Positions 1 through 8,374 of a DNA stretch of 32,967 nucleotides are shown here, in pieces. Position 1 is the stretch's first letter; every line of letters starts with the position of its first letter. The notes beneath the pieces were generated by a model. It did no database searches and was not told where the DNA came from. It saw nothing but the letters and a program-made list of their open reading frames with translations. This stretch comes from Methylococcaceae bacterium (lineage in GTDB: Bacteria; Pseudomonadota; Gammaproteobacteria; Methylococcales; Methylomonadaceae). The DNA is taken from the NCBI GenBank assembly GCA_005779525.1, contig SXIZ01000196.1:1-32967 (forward strand). Reading direction: 5' to 3'. The position numbers and the translations under genes are program-made.

Positions 1-13
1 ACTTAAAATCCCT

Positions 14-19
14 TGTCAA
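14..19 (-). promoter_or_regulatory. Possible second (P2) rRNA promoter, -35 element only
   Basis: A second perfect TTGACA lies on the minus strand at 19 to 14, 112 bases downstream of the first -35 element. That is close to the P1-P2 spacing of enterobacterial rRNA operons. Its -10 element would fall at or beyond the left edge and cannot be checked. Confidence 0.4.
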
Positions 20-65
20 ATGTTTTTATCAGGAAGGGTAAAAACTACGTTTTACTTATCATCCC

Positions 66-97
66 CAAAAAAACCGCCTCGCCTTATCCTTAGCGAG
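66..97 (-). other. Hairpin with U-tract between the two rRNA-type promoters
   Basis: On the minus strand a 5-bp stem CTCGC/GCGAG (97-93 with 82-78, ten-base loop) is followed within a few bases by seven Ts (73-67). It has the shape of a weak intrinsic terminator. It lies just after the presumed P1 start site, so it may act as a leader hairpin; it could also end read-through from tyrS. Confidence 0.4.
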
Positions 98-103
98 CCG
101 CCC

Positions 104-131
104 ATTATAGGGCTTTTTAAATTCCTGTCAA
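104..131 (-). promoter_or_regulatory. Strong sigma70 promoter, rRNA-operon P1 type, reading out of the window
   Basis: Read on the minus strand, a consensus -35 TTGACA (131 to 126), a 16-base spacer and a consensus -10 TATAAT (109 to 104) are followed by a GC-rich discriminator, GGGCGGC. The bases upstream are very AT-rich, as in an UP element. A perfect promoter with a GC-rich discriminator is typical of stringently controlled rRNA promoters. In Pseudomonas, tyrS (tyrZ) is followed by a 16S rRNA gene, so the inferred target is an rrn operon to the left of base 1. The hexamers are seen directly; the target is inferred. Confidence 0.7.
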
Positions 132-234
132 CACAAAACTTAAAATCAAAGCATTTAATCGATAAATTTCCCGCTTAGCATTCTATATTATTGATCAATA
201 TATACTTAGTATTTCGAAACAAAACGCTATATCT

Positions 235-1428
235 TTACACCTTAATTTTAACTTTTGCAAATTTACGCTTACCCACTTGAAACACATGTACCGAACCCAC
301 ATCTAAGTGCAGTTTGGCATCTTCAATTTTTTCTCCATCTATTTTTACCCCACCCTGCTTAATCATACGTAACGACTCCGAAGTGCTTTCAGTCAGACCT
401 GCATCTTTAAGTAAATTTGCTATTGCAATACCTGTTGCACTGACAAGCTCAACTTCCGCTATGTTATCGGGTATGGCATTACGCTGAAACTTTGTCTCAA
501 AATCCAACAAAGCCTGCTCAGCAGCTTGCTGACTATGAAAGCGGGCAATAATTTCTTGCGCCAACATTACTTTGCAATTTCTGGGATTCATTCCATTTTG
601 ACAGGCACTTTGCAAATCTTTGATTTCCACCAAAGGCTTATAACTAAGCAATTCAAAATATCGCCACATTAATTCATCGGAGATAGACATAATTTTGCCA
701 AACATATCATTAGGCGCATCTGCAATTCCAACATAATTACCTAAAGATTTGGACATTTTTTGCACTCCATCCAATCCTTCTAATATAGGCATAGTCAATA
801 CCACCTGCGGCGCCTGACCATATACCTCTTGCAGTTGCCTACCCACTAACAAATTAAATTTTTGATCTGTCCCACCCAGTTCAACATCTGCTTTTAATGC
901 AACCGAGTCATACCCCTGAATCAAAGGATATAAAAACTCATGGATAGCAATAGGCTGCCCACCTTTAAATCTTTTAGAAAAGTCATCCCGCTCCAACATT
1001 CTGGCAACCGTATGCTTTGCCGCCAATTGTATCAATTGCGCGGGACTCATGGCCTCCATCCACTGGGAATTAAAAACCACTTCGGTTTTATCAGGGTCCA
1101 ATATTTTGAATACCTGCTCCTGATAAGTCTTAGCATTGATCAACACCTCCTCTTTAGTCAATGGCTTGCGAGTGATATTCTTTCCCGTCGGATCACCTAT
1201 CATTCCGGTAAAATCCCCTATTAAAAATAGAATATGGTGACCCAAATCTTGAAATTGCTTTAATTTGTTAATCAGCACTGTGTGCCCTAACTGCAAATCT
1301 GGCGCGGTAGGATCAAAACCAGCCTTAATTCTTAAGGGTCTTCCTTCCTGTAACTTTTTCAACAAGACCTCTTCAATCAAAATCTCTTCAGAACCACGGC
1401 GTATCTGCTCTAATTGCTGATCTTGCAT
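235..1428 (-). CDS. tyrS: Tyrosyl-tRNA synthetase
   Basis: Class I aminoacyl-tRNA synthetase that charges tRNA-Tyr in the cytoplasm. The 397-residue protein has the Rossmann catalytic core with the HIGH-type motif as QLGH (46-49), a tyrosine-binding region around [20 protein letters not shown] (171-190), and a perfect KMSKS loop (224-228). An S4-like RNA-binding domain closes the protein (about 335-397). The short linker and the PDLxLGH form place it with the TyrZ-type enzymes common in gammaproteobacteria. The first His of the HIGH motif, usually HLGH in this group, is Gln (codon CAG at 1293-1291). The gene is divergent from the M23 peptidase gene, a pairing also found in Pseudomonas, and an rRNA-type promoter lies downstream. 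Confidence 0.97.
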   Translation of the reverse strand: MQDQQLEQIRRGSEEILIEEVLLKKLQEGRPLRIKAGFDPTAPDLQLGHTVLINKLKQFQDLGHHILFLIGDFTGMIGDPTGKNITRKPLTKEEVLINAKTYQEQVFKILDPDKTEVVFNSQWMEAMSPAQLIQLAAKHTVARMLERDDFSKRFKGGQPIAIHEFLYPLIQGYDSVALKADVELGGTDQKFNLLVGRQLQEVYGQAPQVVLTMPILEGLDGVQKMSKSLGNYVGIADAPNDMFGKIMSISDELMWRYFELLSYKPLVEIKDLQSACQNGMNPRNCKVMLAQEIIARFHSQQAAEQALLDFETKFQRNAIPDNIAEVELVSATGIAIANLLKDAGLTESTSESLRMIKQGGVKIDGEKIEDAKLHLDVGSVHVFQVGKRKFAKVKIKV

Positions 1429-1562
1429 TACATTTTTTCCTTTAGGTTTATTATATTTATGATTTGTGTTGGCGATTAATCTGCTCTACAAAAGCAAAAA
1501 ACAGCATTATTATTAGCCAAAATTAAAAAAATAACTTACACTTCGATCATAATTTTAAATTG

Positions 1563-2903
1563 ATGGTCGATAATATTGTGAAAAACTTATATAAATCATT
1601 GTTTATAGGGGTTGGGACGGCCCTGATTACAAGTGCGACATTAGCACTTGCCGACTCAAACGCCCGATCGAGTCAGAATATTAATGCTGCAATCAAGCCT
1701 TTGATACTTGCAGAAGCAGATATCAATGAAGATGATGCAAACTTGGACACCGATAAGGACATTATAACTCGCCATAATACGTCTACCACAAGAGACAAAT
1801 TTATAAGTTATAAAATCAAAGAGGGTGACAGTCTTTCTACCATCTTCATTGACCTCGGTTTAAGCACTTACGATCTACAAAAAATTCTCCACAACCGTAA
1901 GTTTGGGCATGAATTTACTGATTTGGAAGTCGGTAAAATCCTTAATTTTAAAATCAATTCACGCAACCAACTGAACGAATTAAGTTATCTGCTCGATGCA
2001 GGTCAGACCGTATCTGCTACCCGGCATATCAATGATTTCAATATCAGTAGCAGCACTAATCAACTAAATACTCGCTACGCAACCGCCCACGTTGTAATCA
2101 ATTCTTCTTTGGAAAAAGCCGGCAAAAATGCGGGACTTTCTTATGAGCTTACCAATAAGCTGGCTGAGATTTTTGCCTGGGACATTGATTTCGCACAAAA
2201 TTTACAGCCAAACGATCAATTTACGGTTGTGTATGAGCAAAAATTATCGGGCAAAAAAGTTGTTGGGACAGGGGATATTGTTGCTGCCGAGTTTATTAAC
2301 CAAGGTGAAAGCCACCAAGCTGTGCGCTTTATTGACGATGAAGGTAATGTAAATTATTTATCCCCTAAAGGTGAAGGCTTACGTAAGGCATTTCTAAGTG
2401 CTCCACTGGAATACGCCAAAATCAGCTCACAATTTTCCACACACCGAAATCACCCGATTCTCAATAGAATTCGAGCCCATAAAGGTGTTGATTATGCCGC
2501 CAGTACCGGAACTCCTGTCAGGTCAACGGGTGATGGCAAAATAACCTACCAAGGAATTAAAGGCGGATATGGTCAAGTAGTCACTGTAGACCATGGACAC
2601 GGCTATGCGACGCTTTACGCTCATCTCTCTAAATTTCAATCGGATTTACAAGAGGGTGATAACGTTAAGCAAGGTCAAATAATTGGCTATGTTGGGCGGA
2701 CAGGTTTAGCCACAGGCCCTCATTTACATTATGAGTTTTTAGTTAATGGCGAACATCAAGATCCTTTGACGGTAAAACTTACCGACGCTATGCCAATTGA
2801 TAAGTCATTAATGGCTAGTTTTAAAGCACAAACGCGCCCGCTACTAGCACAATTAGAACAAGCAAAATCGACCATGTTAGCTAAAAATTCGCGTGAAGAG
2901 TAA
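1563..2903 (+). CDS. Murein DD-endopeptidase, LysM/OapA-like plus peptidase M23 (MepM type)
   Basis: Secreted or inner-membrane-anchored peptidoglycan hydrolase expected to cut cross-links during cell-wall growth. An N-terminal hydrophobic signal segment (about 8-31) is followed by a LysM/OapA-like domain (YKIKEGDSLSTIFIDLGLS, about 83-101), a Csd3-like middle domain (about 170-270), and a C-terminal LytM/M23 domain. The zinc and catalytic motifs are all present: HKGVD (His306, Asp310), YAHL (His354) and GPHLHYE (His389). I chose ATG 1563 as start; a TTG sits just upstream and a GTG at 1578 is also possible, and no clear Shine-Dalgarno sequence decides. Length (446 aa) fits MepM homologues. 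It is divergent from tyrS across about 130 bases of AT-rich DNA. Confidence 0.9.
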   Translation: MVDNIVKNLYKSLFIGVGTALITSATLALADSNARSSQNINAAIKPLILAEADINEDDANLDTDKDIITRHNTSTTRDKFISYKIKEGDSLSTIFIDLGLSTYDLQKILHNRKFGHEFTDLEVGKILNFKINSRNQLNELSYLLDAGQTVSATRHINDFNISSSTNQLNTRYATAHVVINSSLEKAGKNAGLSYELTNKLAEIFAWDIDFAQNLQPNDQFTVVYEQKLSGKKVVGTGDIVAAEFINQGESHQAVRFIDDEGNVNYLSPKGEGLRKAFLSAPLEYAKISSQFSTHRNHPILNRIRAHKGVDYAASTGTPVRSTGDGKITYQGIKGGYGQVVTVDHGHGYATLYAHLSKFQSDLQEGDNVKQGQIIGYVGRTGLATGPHLHYEFLVNGEHQDPLTVKLTDAMPIDKSLMASFKAQTRPLLAQLEQAKSTMLAKNSREE

Positions 2904-2951
2904 GCATTCGCTTACTATTTAAAGTAATAGTTAAAAAACTCAAGACAGGCC

Positions 2952-3647
2952 TTATGGTGAAGGTAATGTTTTTTGATCTGACAAACTTGCTATAAAGTCA
3001 TTGGCTTCTGCAATAATAATTTCCATAACTTGAATTAATTGCGAAATATCCATACCTATTTCAACAAACTCATGTTGGATAGCCGCAATAGCCTGGGCAT
3101 TCAAGTTATGTTTTAAAAATAATACCTGATCTCTAAAAGCCGCCAACACGGGTTGTATTCTGTCTTCTGCCCGCGTAAGGGCCTTGGACAAGCGCAAATA
3201 TCTTTGCCGCGAAACTTTAAGCTGTTGTCGACTTGCCGCTCTCAAGGTTCTGTTACTGTATTGTTCTAACTCTACTTCCCATTCGTCAAATAAAGCTGTA
3301 CTGACTTCATCTATTACCCGGATTCTGTTTCTAACCAGCTCAGCCTTATTTTGACAGGCATCAAACTGACGCTTCAGTAGATGATATTTATTCTCTAAAC
3401 TCCCACCTTCAACACTCACGATAGACTTAAATTTCTGCAAAGCGTCTTGAAACTGGTCTCGCGTTTCCTGTAAATTTACACATGCTTGGCTCACCTCATA
3501 CACTACAATTTCTCTTTTAGGCTCCCCTAAAGTCTCGCGCGTACGGTAATATAAATCTCTCGCTTTTTGCCCAAAGAATTGGGTAATAATTTTTGTAGCT
3601 TTTTCCGCTATCCCGAGTTCGTCGAATATCGATTTTTTATCCGCCAT
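2952..3647 (-). CDS. DUF2959 family protein
   Basis: Cytoplasmic-looking, highly charged helical protein of 231 residues. Conserved stretches recall DUF2959: a run near FKSIVSVEGGSLENKYHLL, the DEVSTALFDEWEVELEQYSN segment in the middle, and FRDQVLFLKHNLNAQAIAA near the C-terminus. The pattern is mostly alpha-helical and probably coiled coil. No signal peptide or membrane segment is visible, whereas I recall many family members as exported or lipid-modified. Function is unknown. It begins 16 bases after the MfnE-like gene stops and is probably the last gene of the pabB operon; nothing in the sequence links it to cofactor synthesis beyond position. Confidence 0.75.
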   Translation of the reverse strand: MADKKSIFDELGIAEKATKIITQFFGQKARDLYYRTRETLGEPKREIVVYEVSQACVNLQETRDQFQDALQKFKSIVSVEGGSLENKYHLLKRQFDACQNKAELVRNRIRVIDEVSTALFDEWEVELEQYSNRTLRAASRQQLKVSRQRYLRLSKALTRAEDRIQPVLAAFRDQVLFLKHNLNAQAIAAIQHEFVEIGMDISQLIQVMEIIIAEANDFIASLSDQKTLPSP

Positions 3648-3663
3648 TTTGCCCGCCTGTTAT

Positions 3664-4233
3664 CTACGCCCAAACCCTACTGAGAAAATCACCGCTATGC
3701 ACGACAGTGATGTTATTTTTAAACTCATTGGCGTAGCGCATAAAAGCAGCATCTAAAATTCCATCAGCCACTAAATCTATTAAACTAGCCCCCATGGGTA
3801 TTTTTGCAGCCTTGACTATAATAATTTCGCCCACCGCTAACCGTGTACCCAACCAGACTGCCAAGCTATCCGAAGTAATCGCCCAGCTTGCAGGCAACGC
3901 ATAGGCATTCAATAACTCTATTTCTGGCCACCAAATGATGACACCTGCTGAGGAAATATTTAGTTCCGCCAAATTCTTAATCAGCCGCCAGTTTGGCTGC
4001 ATGGCGTTTATAAGTAGCGCCATTTGTTGCATGGCTAGAATTGCCATATGATGAGCAACAACATCATTAAAATGCCATTGCTGTTGTGCTAAGCGCACTT
4101 GATCTGCAAAGCCGCCCCCGCCCGGGACAATAATCACAGGCTGCGAACCTCGTTCCTGCGCTGCAATATGTTCGATACATGAGCGTAATCGATCATCATG
4201 ACTTAAACTACCGCCCAATTTAACGATCTTCAT
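3664..4233 (-). CDS. Amino acid kinase family protein, MfnE-like
   Basis: Small amino-acid-kinase fold protein (189 aa) opening with MKIVKLGGSL, the phosphate-binding loop of the family, followed by a glycine-rich VPGGGGFADQVR loop (about 56-67) and a later TSDSLAVWLGTRLA segment typical of the nucleotide site. In archaea MfnE phosphorylates (5-(aminomethyl)furan-3-yl)methyl phosphate in methanofuran synthesis; homologues in methylotrophic bacteria sit with C1-transfer genes and are thought to serve the methanofuran analogue. The start overlaps the end of pabB by 14 bases, indicating translational coupling. The fold is clear; the exact substrate is inferred from the fae/H4MPT context. Confidence 0.75.
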   Translation of the reverse strand: MKIVKLGGSLSHDDRLRSCIEHIAAQERGSQPVIIVPGGGGFADQVRLAQQQWHFNDVVAHHMAILAMQQMALLINAMQPNWRLIKNLAELNISSAGVIIWWPEIELLNAYALPASWAITSDSLAVWLGTRLAVGEIIIVKAAKIPMGASLIDLVADGILDAAFMRYANEFKNNITVVHSGDFLSRVWA

Positions 4234-5599
4234 CCTGCATTAACCGCAATAACCTTAATAAAGCATCCGCTTTATCGAAACTTTCTTGAAATTCGTCCGC
4301 CATGACCGAATCATTCACAATACCGCCGCCCGCCCAACACCGAATAGTCTCTGCAGATGTTACCAGAGTTCTGATAGCAATGTTGGTATCCATATTGCCA
4401 TTAAAGCCGATATAACCAATTGCGCCACAATATACTCCGCGACGATGCGGCTCTAACTCTTCTATTATTTCCATCGCTCGAATTTTGGGCGCCCCAGTAA
4501 TCGAGCCCCCGGGGAAACAACTACGTAACAAATCCAATGCATGCTGATCCACATCTAACACACCTGTGATAGTACTCACCAAATGATGCACCGTTGCATA
4601 GCTTTCCACGGCGAATAATTCTGGCACTTTCACGGAACCCGCGCGACAGTTTTTTCCAATATCATTACGCAGCAAGTCTACAATCATGACGTTTTCTGCC
4701 CGGTCCTTAGGACTGCTACTCAAGTTTTCTAGTTGCTGCTGATCTTCTAGCGAGTCAAGTTTTCGTGGACGCGTGCCTTTGATCGGCTTTGTTTGCACTT
4801 GTCCGTCCGTCACAGATAAAAACCGCTCTGGAGATGAACATAAAACTTGTGCAAACGGATTATTTAAATATGCACCAAAAGGCGCTGGATTTAATTTACG
4901 TAATTCACGATAAGCGTACCAAGGATCCCCCGAGCAATTCGCTTCAAAGCGTTGCGCCAGATTAACCTGATAGCAATCACCTTCCTTTAAGTAATTTTTA
5001 ATCTTATCAAATGCGCACGCATACTGATCGGCGGTCATATTACTGCAAATATCTCCAGTCACCTGAAATTTCACTAGTGATACTGGTTGTAATGCACTGA
5101 ATAATCGAATTAACACCATCCATGAGTCATCCAAAATATTCTGCCCCACTAACCAGCTGGTCCGCAGCTGATGATCGACAATCACTGCCCAGGAATAAAT
5201 TCCTATCGCCATTTCCGGAATATGCTCAGCATCCAGTGCACGCGTTGGCAATACTTCAATGCAACGTGCTAAATCATAGCTAAAATAGCCCAGCGCACCT
5301 CCATTAAATGGTAAATGCGTGGTGCTGGTCGCAAACGTTGATAATTCATGCTTAAGTAAGACAAAAGGATCTTGTGTAGAAACTTCCTCTATGCCTGCGC
5401 GGGTAATCGTGGTCTCACCCAATTGAGTCACTAAAGTAACAATCGGGTCACTCGCTAAAATAGCATAACGCCCCTGCTGTGAACCTGGATGACCACTATC
5501 CAAAAATACCGACCATGGCCTATGCACAATACTCTCAAATAAGGCAGAGCTATCTTCAAAATAGGGTAATTGATGTAAGCGTTGAATAGATGGCGACAT
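4220..5599 (-). CDS. pabB: Aminodeoxychorismate synthase component I
   Basis: Converts chorismate plus ammonia to 4-amino-4-deoxychorismate, the precursor of 4-aminobenzoate. The protein is a chorismate-binding enzyme of the TrpE/PabB family. The active-site motif is PIKGTRPR, with Lys274 from the chosen start; Lys in this motif marks PabB, whereas anthranilate synthase has PIAGT. Other family motifs are KDRAENVMIVDLLRNDIG, FPGGSITGAPKIRAMEII and the C-terminal GGGIVNDS. I chose ATG 5599 over a TTG nine bases upstream. It lies with fae and cofactor genes; 4-aminobenzoate is a substrate for both folate and H4MPT (RFAP synthase), so the location makes sense. Confidence 0.93.
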   Translation of the reverse strand: MSPSIQRLHQLPYFEDSSALFESIVHRPWSVFLDSGHPGSQQGRYAILASDPIVTLVTQLGETTITRAGIEEVSTQDPFVLLKHELSTFATSTTHLPFNGGALGYFSYDLARCIEVLPTRALDAEHIPEMAIGIYSWAVIVDHQLRTSWLVGQNILDDSWMVLIRLFSALQPVSLVKFQVTGDICSNMTADQYACAFDKIKNYLKEGDCYQVNLAQRFEANCSGDPWYAYRELRKLNPAPFGAYLNNPFAQVLCSSPERFLSVTDGQVQTKPIKGTRPRKLDSLEDQQQLENLSSSPKDRAENVMIVDLLRNDIGKNCRAGSVKVPELFAVESYATVHHLVSTITGVLDVDQHALDLLRSCFPGGSITGAPKIRAMEIIEELEPHRRGVYCGAIGYIGFNGNMDTNIAIRTLVTSAETIRCWAGGGIVNDSVMADEFQESFDKADALLRLLRLMQDEDR

Positions 5600-5913
5600 G
5601 TAAAACAAATGAGTGGCAGTTTATTAAAACTGTTAAAGAATGCAGCAAAGCAACTAAAAGCTTACTATGAAAACGCTAACGCATCCTTATGGATTTTTGA
5701 GTTACCGCATACGGATTCATCAAAATCACTGCGATTAAGTGCGTAAAAAACATGCAAACTTAAACATAATCAACCCTTAGCAATATTCCGCCCTCAGGTT
5801 TCCAAAACAATCAAGCTAAAGAGCTCCATACTACCACTTAAAACAAGTTAGATGAATTTTAGACAAAAAAATACCCCGACATGCGGGGTATTTTTTACTA
5901 CGATAAAACCAAA
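5600..5913. other. Intergenic stretch between pabB and fae
   Basis: About 310 bases without a credible gene. It holds the fae terminator at its right end, a small perfect dyad (CAGTTT/AAACTG, 5617-5632) just ahead of pabB, and otherwise AT-rich sequence that presumably includes the pabB promoter. I could not assign a convincing -35/-10 pair. Confidence 0.5.
5865..5896 (-). terminator. Rho-independent terminator of fae
   Basis: The stem ATACCCCG/CGGGGTAT (5871-5878 with 5884-5891) has a five-base loop and is flanked by an A-tract and a T-tract that extend the stem. It starts about 20 bases after the fae stop codon. It is symmetric and could also stop transcripts on the plus strand. Confidence 0.9.
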
Positions 5914-6429
5914 TTATACGTTGTTAGACGCAAATGGGTGTTTTGCAGTACCTTTTTGTGCAACAACTTCTGCAGCAGTTGGACTGCCAGCAACAGCGCG
6001 TTTGATAGCCGCTTTAGTTGCATCATAGTTGTTTTTCTCAATAGCTGCGTCATCTTCAGCCAACCAGTGAATGAAAACACCAACAGAAATAAACAGATCA
6101 TCTGCTTCGTCTGCAGGAATAGTGCCATCTTCAACAGAATCAGCAACAGCCATAGCAACACCGCGTTGCGCAGGACCAAACATTTGCACAGCTTGTTTAG
6201 CACCTTTAATGGTTACTTTGTTGAAAAGAATAGTTGCTGGTTTAACCAACAGGTTAGGAGCAACTACTGCTAACAAAGTAGAAAAACCATCTTTGTTGTT
6301 AGTTAAAGCATTTGCGAATGCAGATTCTGCAGCAGAACCTCTTGGTCCAATAATTAAGTCGATGTGAGCAACTTCGTTACCGTCACCGTTTAAAGATTCA
6401 CCAACACGCATGTTATTGATTTTAGCCAT
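5914..6429 (-). CDS. fae: Formaldehyde-activating enzyme
   Basis: Catalyses condensation of formaldehyde with tetrahydromethanopterin to methylene-H4MPT, the entry step of H4MPT-linked formaldehyde oxidation in methylotrophs. The 171-residue protein closely resembles the Methylobacterium enzyme as I recall it: [18 protein letters not shown] with the conserved His22, [40 protein letters not shown] and [11 protein letters not shown]. Length matches the stand-alone Fae family; there is no fused Hps domain. An AAGGGG Shine-Dalgarno sequence precedes the ATG. The gene has its own terminator and a 110-base upstream gap containing a 10-bp inverted repeat, so it is probably transcribed separately at a high level. 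Confidence 0.97.
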   Translation of the reverse strand: MAKINNMRVGESLNGDGNEVAHIDLIIGPRGSAAESAFANALTNNKDGFSTLLAVVAPNLLVKPATILFNKVTIKGAKQAVQMFGPAQRGVAMAVADSVEDGTIPADEADDLFISVGVFIHWLAEDDAAIEKNNYDATKAAIKRAVAGSPTAAEVVAQKGTAKHPFASNNV

Positions 6430-6477
6430 TCTTGTATTCCCCTTAGGAAGTTTTTTATAGTTTAAATTAACAAATCA

Positions 6478-6514
6478 CTTTAACACCAACATCATAAAGA
6501 GCAAGGTGTTAAAG
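6478..6514. repeat. Perfect 10-bp inverted repeat upstream of fae
   Basis: CTTTAACACC (6478-6487) and its exact reverse complement GGTGTTAAAG (6505-6514) are separated by 17 bases. No U-tract follows on either strand, so it is not an ordinary terminator. It lies between the CitG-like stop and the fae start, and its left arm overlaps a weak candidate fae -35 (TTAAAG, 6483-6478) placed 18 bases from a TATAAA (6459-6454). It may be an operator or an mRNA hairpin. Confidence 0.5.
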
Positions 6515-6540
6515 AAATCTTATCAGCTAGTAGTTAAGAA

Positions 6541-7395
6541 TTATCTTGTCGCTAGCCAGCTCATAATCTTAACGGTTAGCACTGTCGCTACCGTCAGATC
6601 AGCGGTCGTACCCGGATTAATTCCTTTACACTTGAACTCGGTATCTAGATCGCTAAATTTAGAAACCAATGACTCAGGTGTTTTAGAATCAAGTAAAACC
6701 TGATCAAGCACCAACATTTGAGCTGCAATCCATGCAGAATGCTGGCCACCATATTTGCGTTCGACATGGCTATCTGGAAATTGACTTAGCAATCCTGTGT
6801 AAACAGCAACCGCCGCCCAATCTTCCATACCCCATCGATTAAGTTGGGTATTATACCTTATTACGCCAAAATCAAAAACATCTTTAAAGTTTGACACATA
6901 TTGCAATGCAATCCGATCTCGCTCTGCCGCCAGCTGCATGGCCTGGAGTAAAGTCATGGTTGCGGGTTGAATCACATCTCCCTGTTCCGCGCTCCCCAGC
7001 CCACCTGGTGCTGCCGCAGTAATCGCCTTAAATACCCAATCAGCATCCTTGACCGAAGTATTCTGTAATACTTCAGTCAAGACAGCTTGATAATTTTGCA
7101 GAACATCGCAACGTAACGCCGCTTCAATCAGAGGTGCACACAGCAATAATATTCCTAAATTCGTATTACAACCTACCGCCGAACGCGTAGCTTGCACCGC
7201 ATAATAAATTCGCTCACCCAGAGTGAGTTCTAAATTCACCAAGTGAGCACTGCTAACTGTAGCACTGATTAAAAAATCTGCAACTTGCATTCCGTGACCC
7301 GCTGCATAAATACTGACATTACCCGGTTTAAAGGCACGTAATTCGAGCGCACAAGCATCACGATAAAATTCTTGAACGAGTTCACGACTATGCAT
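6541..7395 (-). CDS. CitG-like triphosphoribosyl-dephospho-CoA synthase family protein
   Basis: Protein of 284 residues with the marks of the CitG/MdcB family: an N-terminal ELRAFKPGNVS motif (Lys-Pro-Gly-Asn) and GCNTNLGILLLCAPLIEA in the middle, then an APGGLGSAEQGDV stretch. True CitG transfers a ribose triphosphate to dephospho-CoA to make the citrate lyase prosthetic group, but no citrate or malonate decarboxylase genes are here. Homologues in methylotrophs cluster with H4MPT genes, so a role in adding a ribose-phosphate moiety during H4MPT or related cofactor synthesis is a reasonable inference, not a demonstrated fact. The start overlaps the end of the ATP-grasp gene by 8 bases. Confidence 0.8.
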   Translation of the reverse strand: MHSRELVQEFYRDACALELRAFKPGNVSIYAAGHGMQVADFLISATVSSAHLVNLELTLGERIYYAVQATRSAVGCNTNLGILLLCAPLIEAALRCDVLQNYQAVLTEVLQNTSVKDADWVFKAITAAAPGGLGSAEQGDVIQPATMTLLQAMQLAAERDRIALQYVSNFKDVFDFGVIRYNTQLNRWGMEDWAAVAVYTGLLSQFPDSHVERKYGGQHSAWIAAQMLVLDQVLLDSKTPESLVSKFSDLDTEFKCKGINPGTTADLTVATVLTVKIMSWLATR

Positions 7396-8308
7396 CGTAG
7401 TGATCTTGCTGGGGATTAAGATAACGATTAATTAAATCGTCAACCATAAGCTGAGCTACGTTAACACACGTTACACTTTGCAAACCTTTCCAGGCAGGGA
7501 TGCTATTAACTTCGATAACTATTGGCATTTCATCTTGGTCCAGCATAATATCGATACCAGCATAATCCATCTCTAAACATTGAGCGGCTTTGACCGCGAG
7601 CTCAGCGATAGCCGTCGAAATATCCAATGCTTCACATCGCGCGCCTCGCGCCACATTATTTAACCAAGAGACTCCTTTACGCCACATCCCTGCGACCGCT
7701 TGACCATTGATGACAAACACACGCATATCTGAAAACTCATGCCCCGCACAGGCTACAAAACGCTGTAAATAGTAAATACCCTGGCTACTGGTTAACCAAA
7801 GTAGATCGGAAGATTTTTCTAAACGGCGAATGCCTTCGCCTTGCGACCCAAACAGCGGTTTAGTGAGCAACATTCGACCTTCAGATAACTCCTGTTCTGC
7901 GACGGCTAAGATAAAATCACGCTCACGATTTACCCAGGTGACTGGCGTAGCAATATCTTGGGTATGCAATAAAAAACTGGTCATGCCTTTATCAACACTT
8001 TTTTCAATCGCTCGCCCATCGTTGTACACTGGCACGCCGAGTAATTTGAGGGCATGCAGTACATCAAGATAAAATACAACTTCTTGCAATGAGCCTCCTG
8101 GCACACCGCGTACAAAAACGGCAGCTGGCAGCTCCTGCTCAAACCCTGGGATAACGACCGGAAACTTATGCGCAGCAATCGCTAAACGGCAAGCCGTCAG
8201 TGAGACATATTCAGCTTGATACCCACGTAAATTAAATGCCAGACAGAGTTGCTTGCCATGCCAACCGGGATCATCTGTAAAAATAGCGATACGTTTAGGC
8301 ATTAACAT
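7388..8308 (-). CDS. RimK-like ATP-grasp ligase, cofactor glutamylation type
   Basis: ATP-grasp enzyme of about 306 residues. It shows an ATP-binding segment MLLTKPLFGSQGEGIRRLE, DMRVFVINGQAVAGMWRKG, and the metal-binding DIMLDQDEMPIVIEVNSIP close to the C-terminus. The family includes RimK, MptN (glutamate ligase acting on H4MPT) and MfnD (methanofuran glutamate ligase). With fae and a CitG-like gene adjacent, glutamylation of H4MPT or of the methanofuran analogue is the likely job; sequence alone does not separate the two. I chose ATG 8308; ATG 8302 is equally possible and a TTG at 8326 less so. It is first in a two-gene unit with the CitG-like gene. Confidence 0.8.
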   Translation of the reverse strand: MLMPKRIAIFTDDPGWHGKQLCLAFNLRGYQAEYVSLTACRLAIAAHKFPVVIPGFEQELPAAVFVRGVPGGSLQEVVFYLDVLHALKLLGVPVYNDGRAIEKSVDKGMTSFLLHTQDIATPVTWVNRERDFILAVAEQELSEGRMLLTKPLFGSQGEGIRRLEKSSDLLWLTSSQGIYYLQRFVACAGHEFSDMRVFVINGQAVAGMWRKGVSWLNNVARGARCEALDISTAIAELAVKAAQCLEMDYAGIDIMLDQDEMPIVIEVNSIPAWKGLQSVTCVNVAQLMVDDLINRYLNPQQDHYDA

Positions 8309-8374
8309 ACCAATCGTAAAGTGCAACTAACTAATAATTCGAATTTTTGCATGCAAGACAAGGTAAGAGAACGA

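Noticed and set aside
2909-2935. AT-rich dyad ACTATT/AATAGT after the first M23 gene as a terminator
   Set aside because: The stem is only six A/T-rich pairs and has no U-tract in the direction of either neighbouring gene.
5881-6273. A 130-codon plus-strand frame across fae
   Set aside because: It lies antisense to the strongly conserved fae gene and starts inside its terminator.
6541-7395. CitG-like gene as part of a citrate lyase locus
   Set aside because: No citCDEF or malonate decarboxylase genes are present; all neighbours belong to C1 cofactor metabolism.
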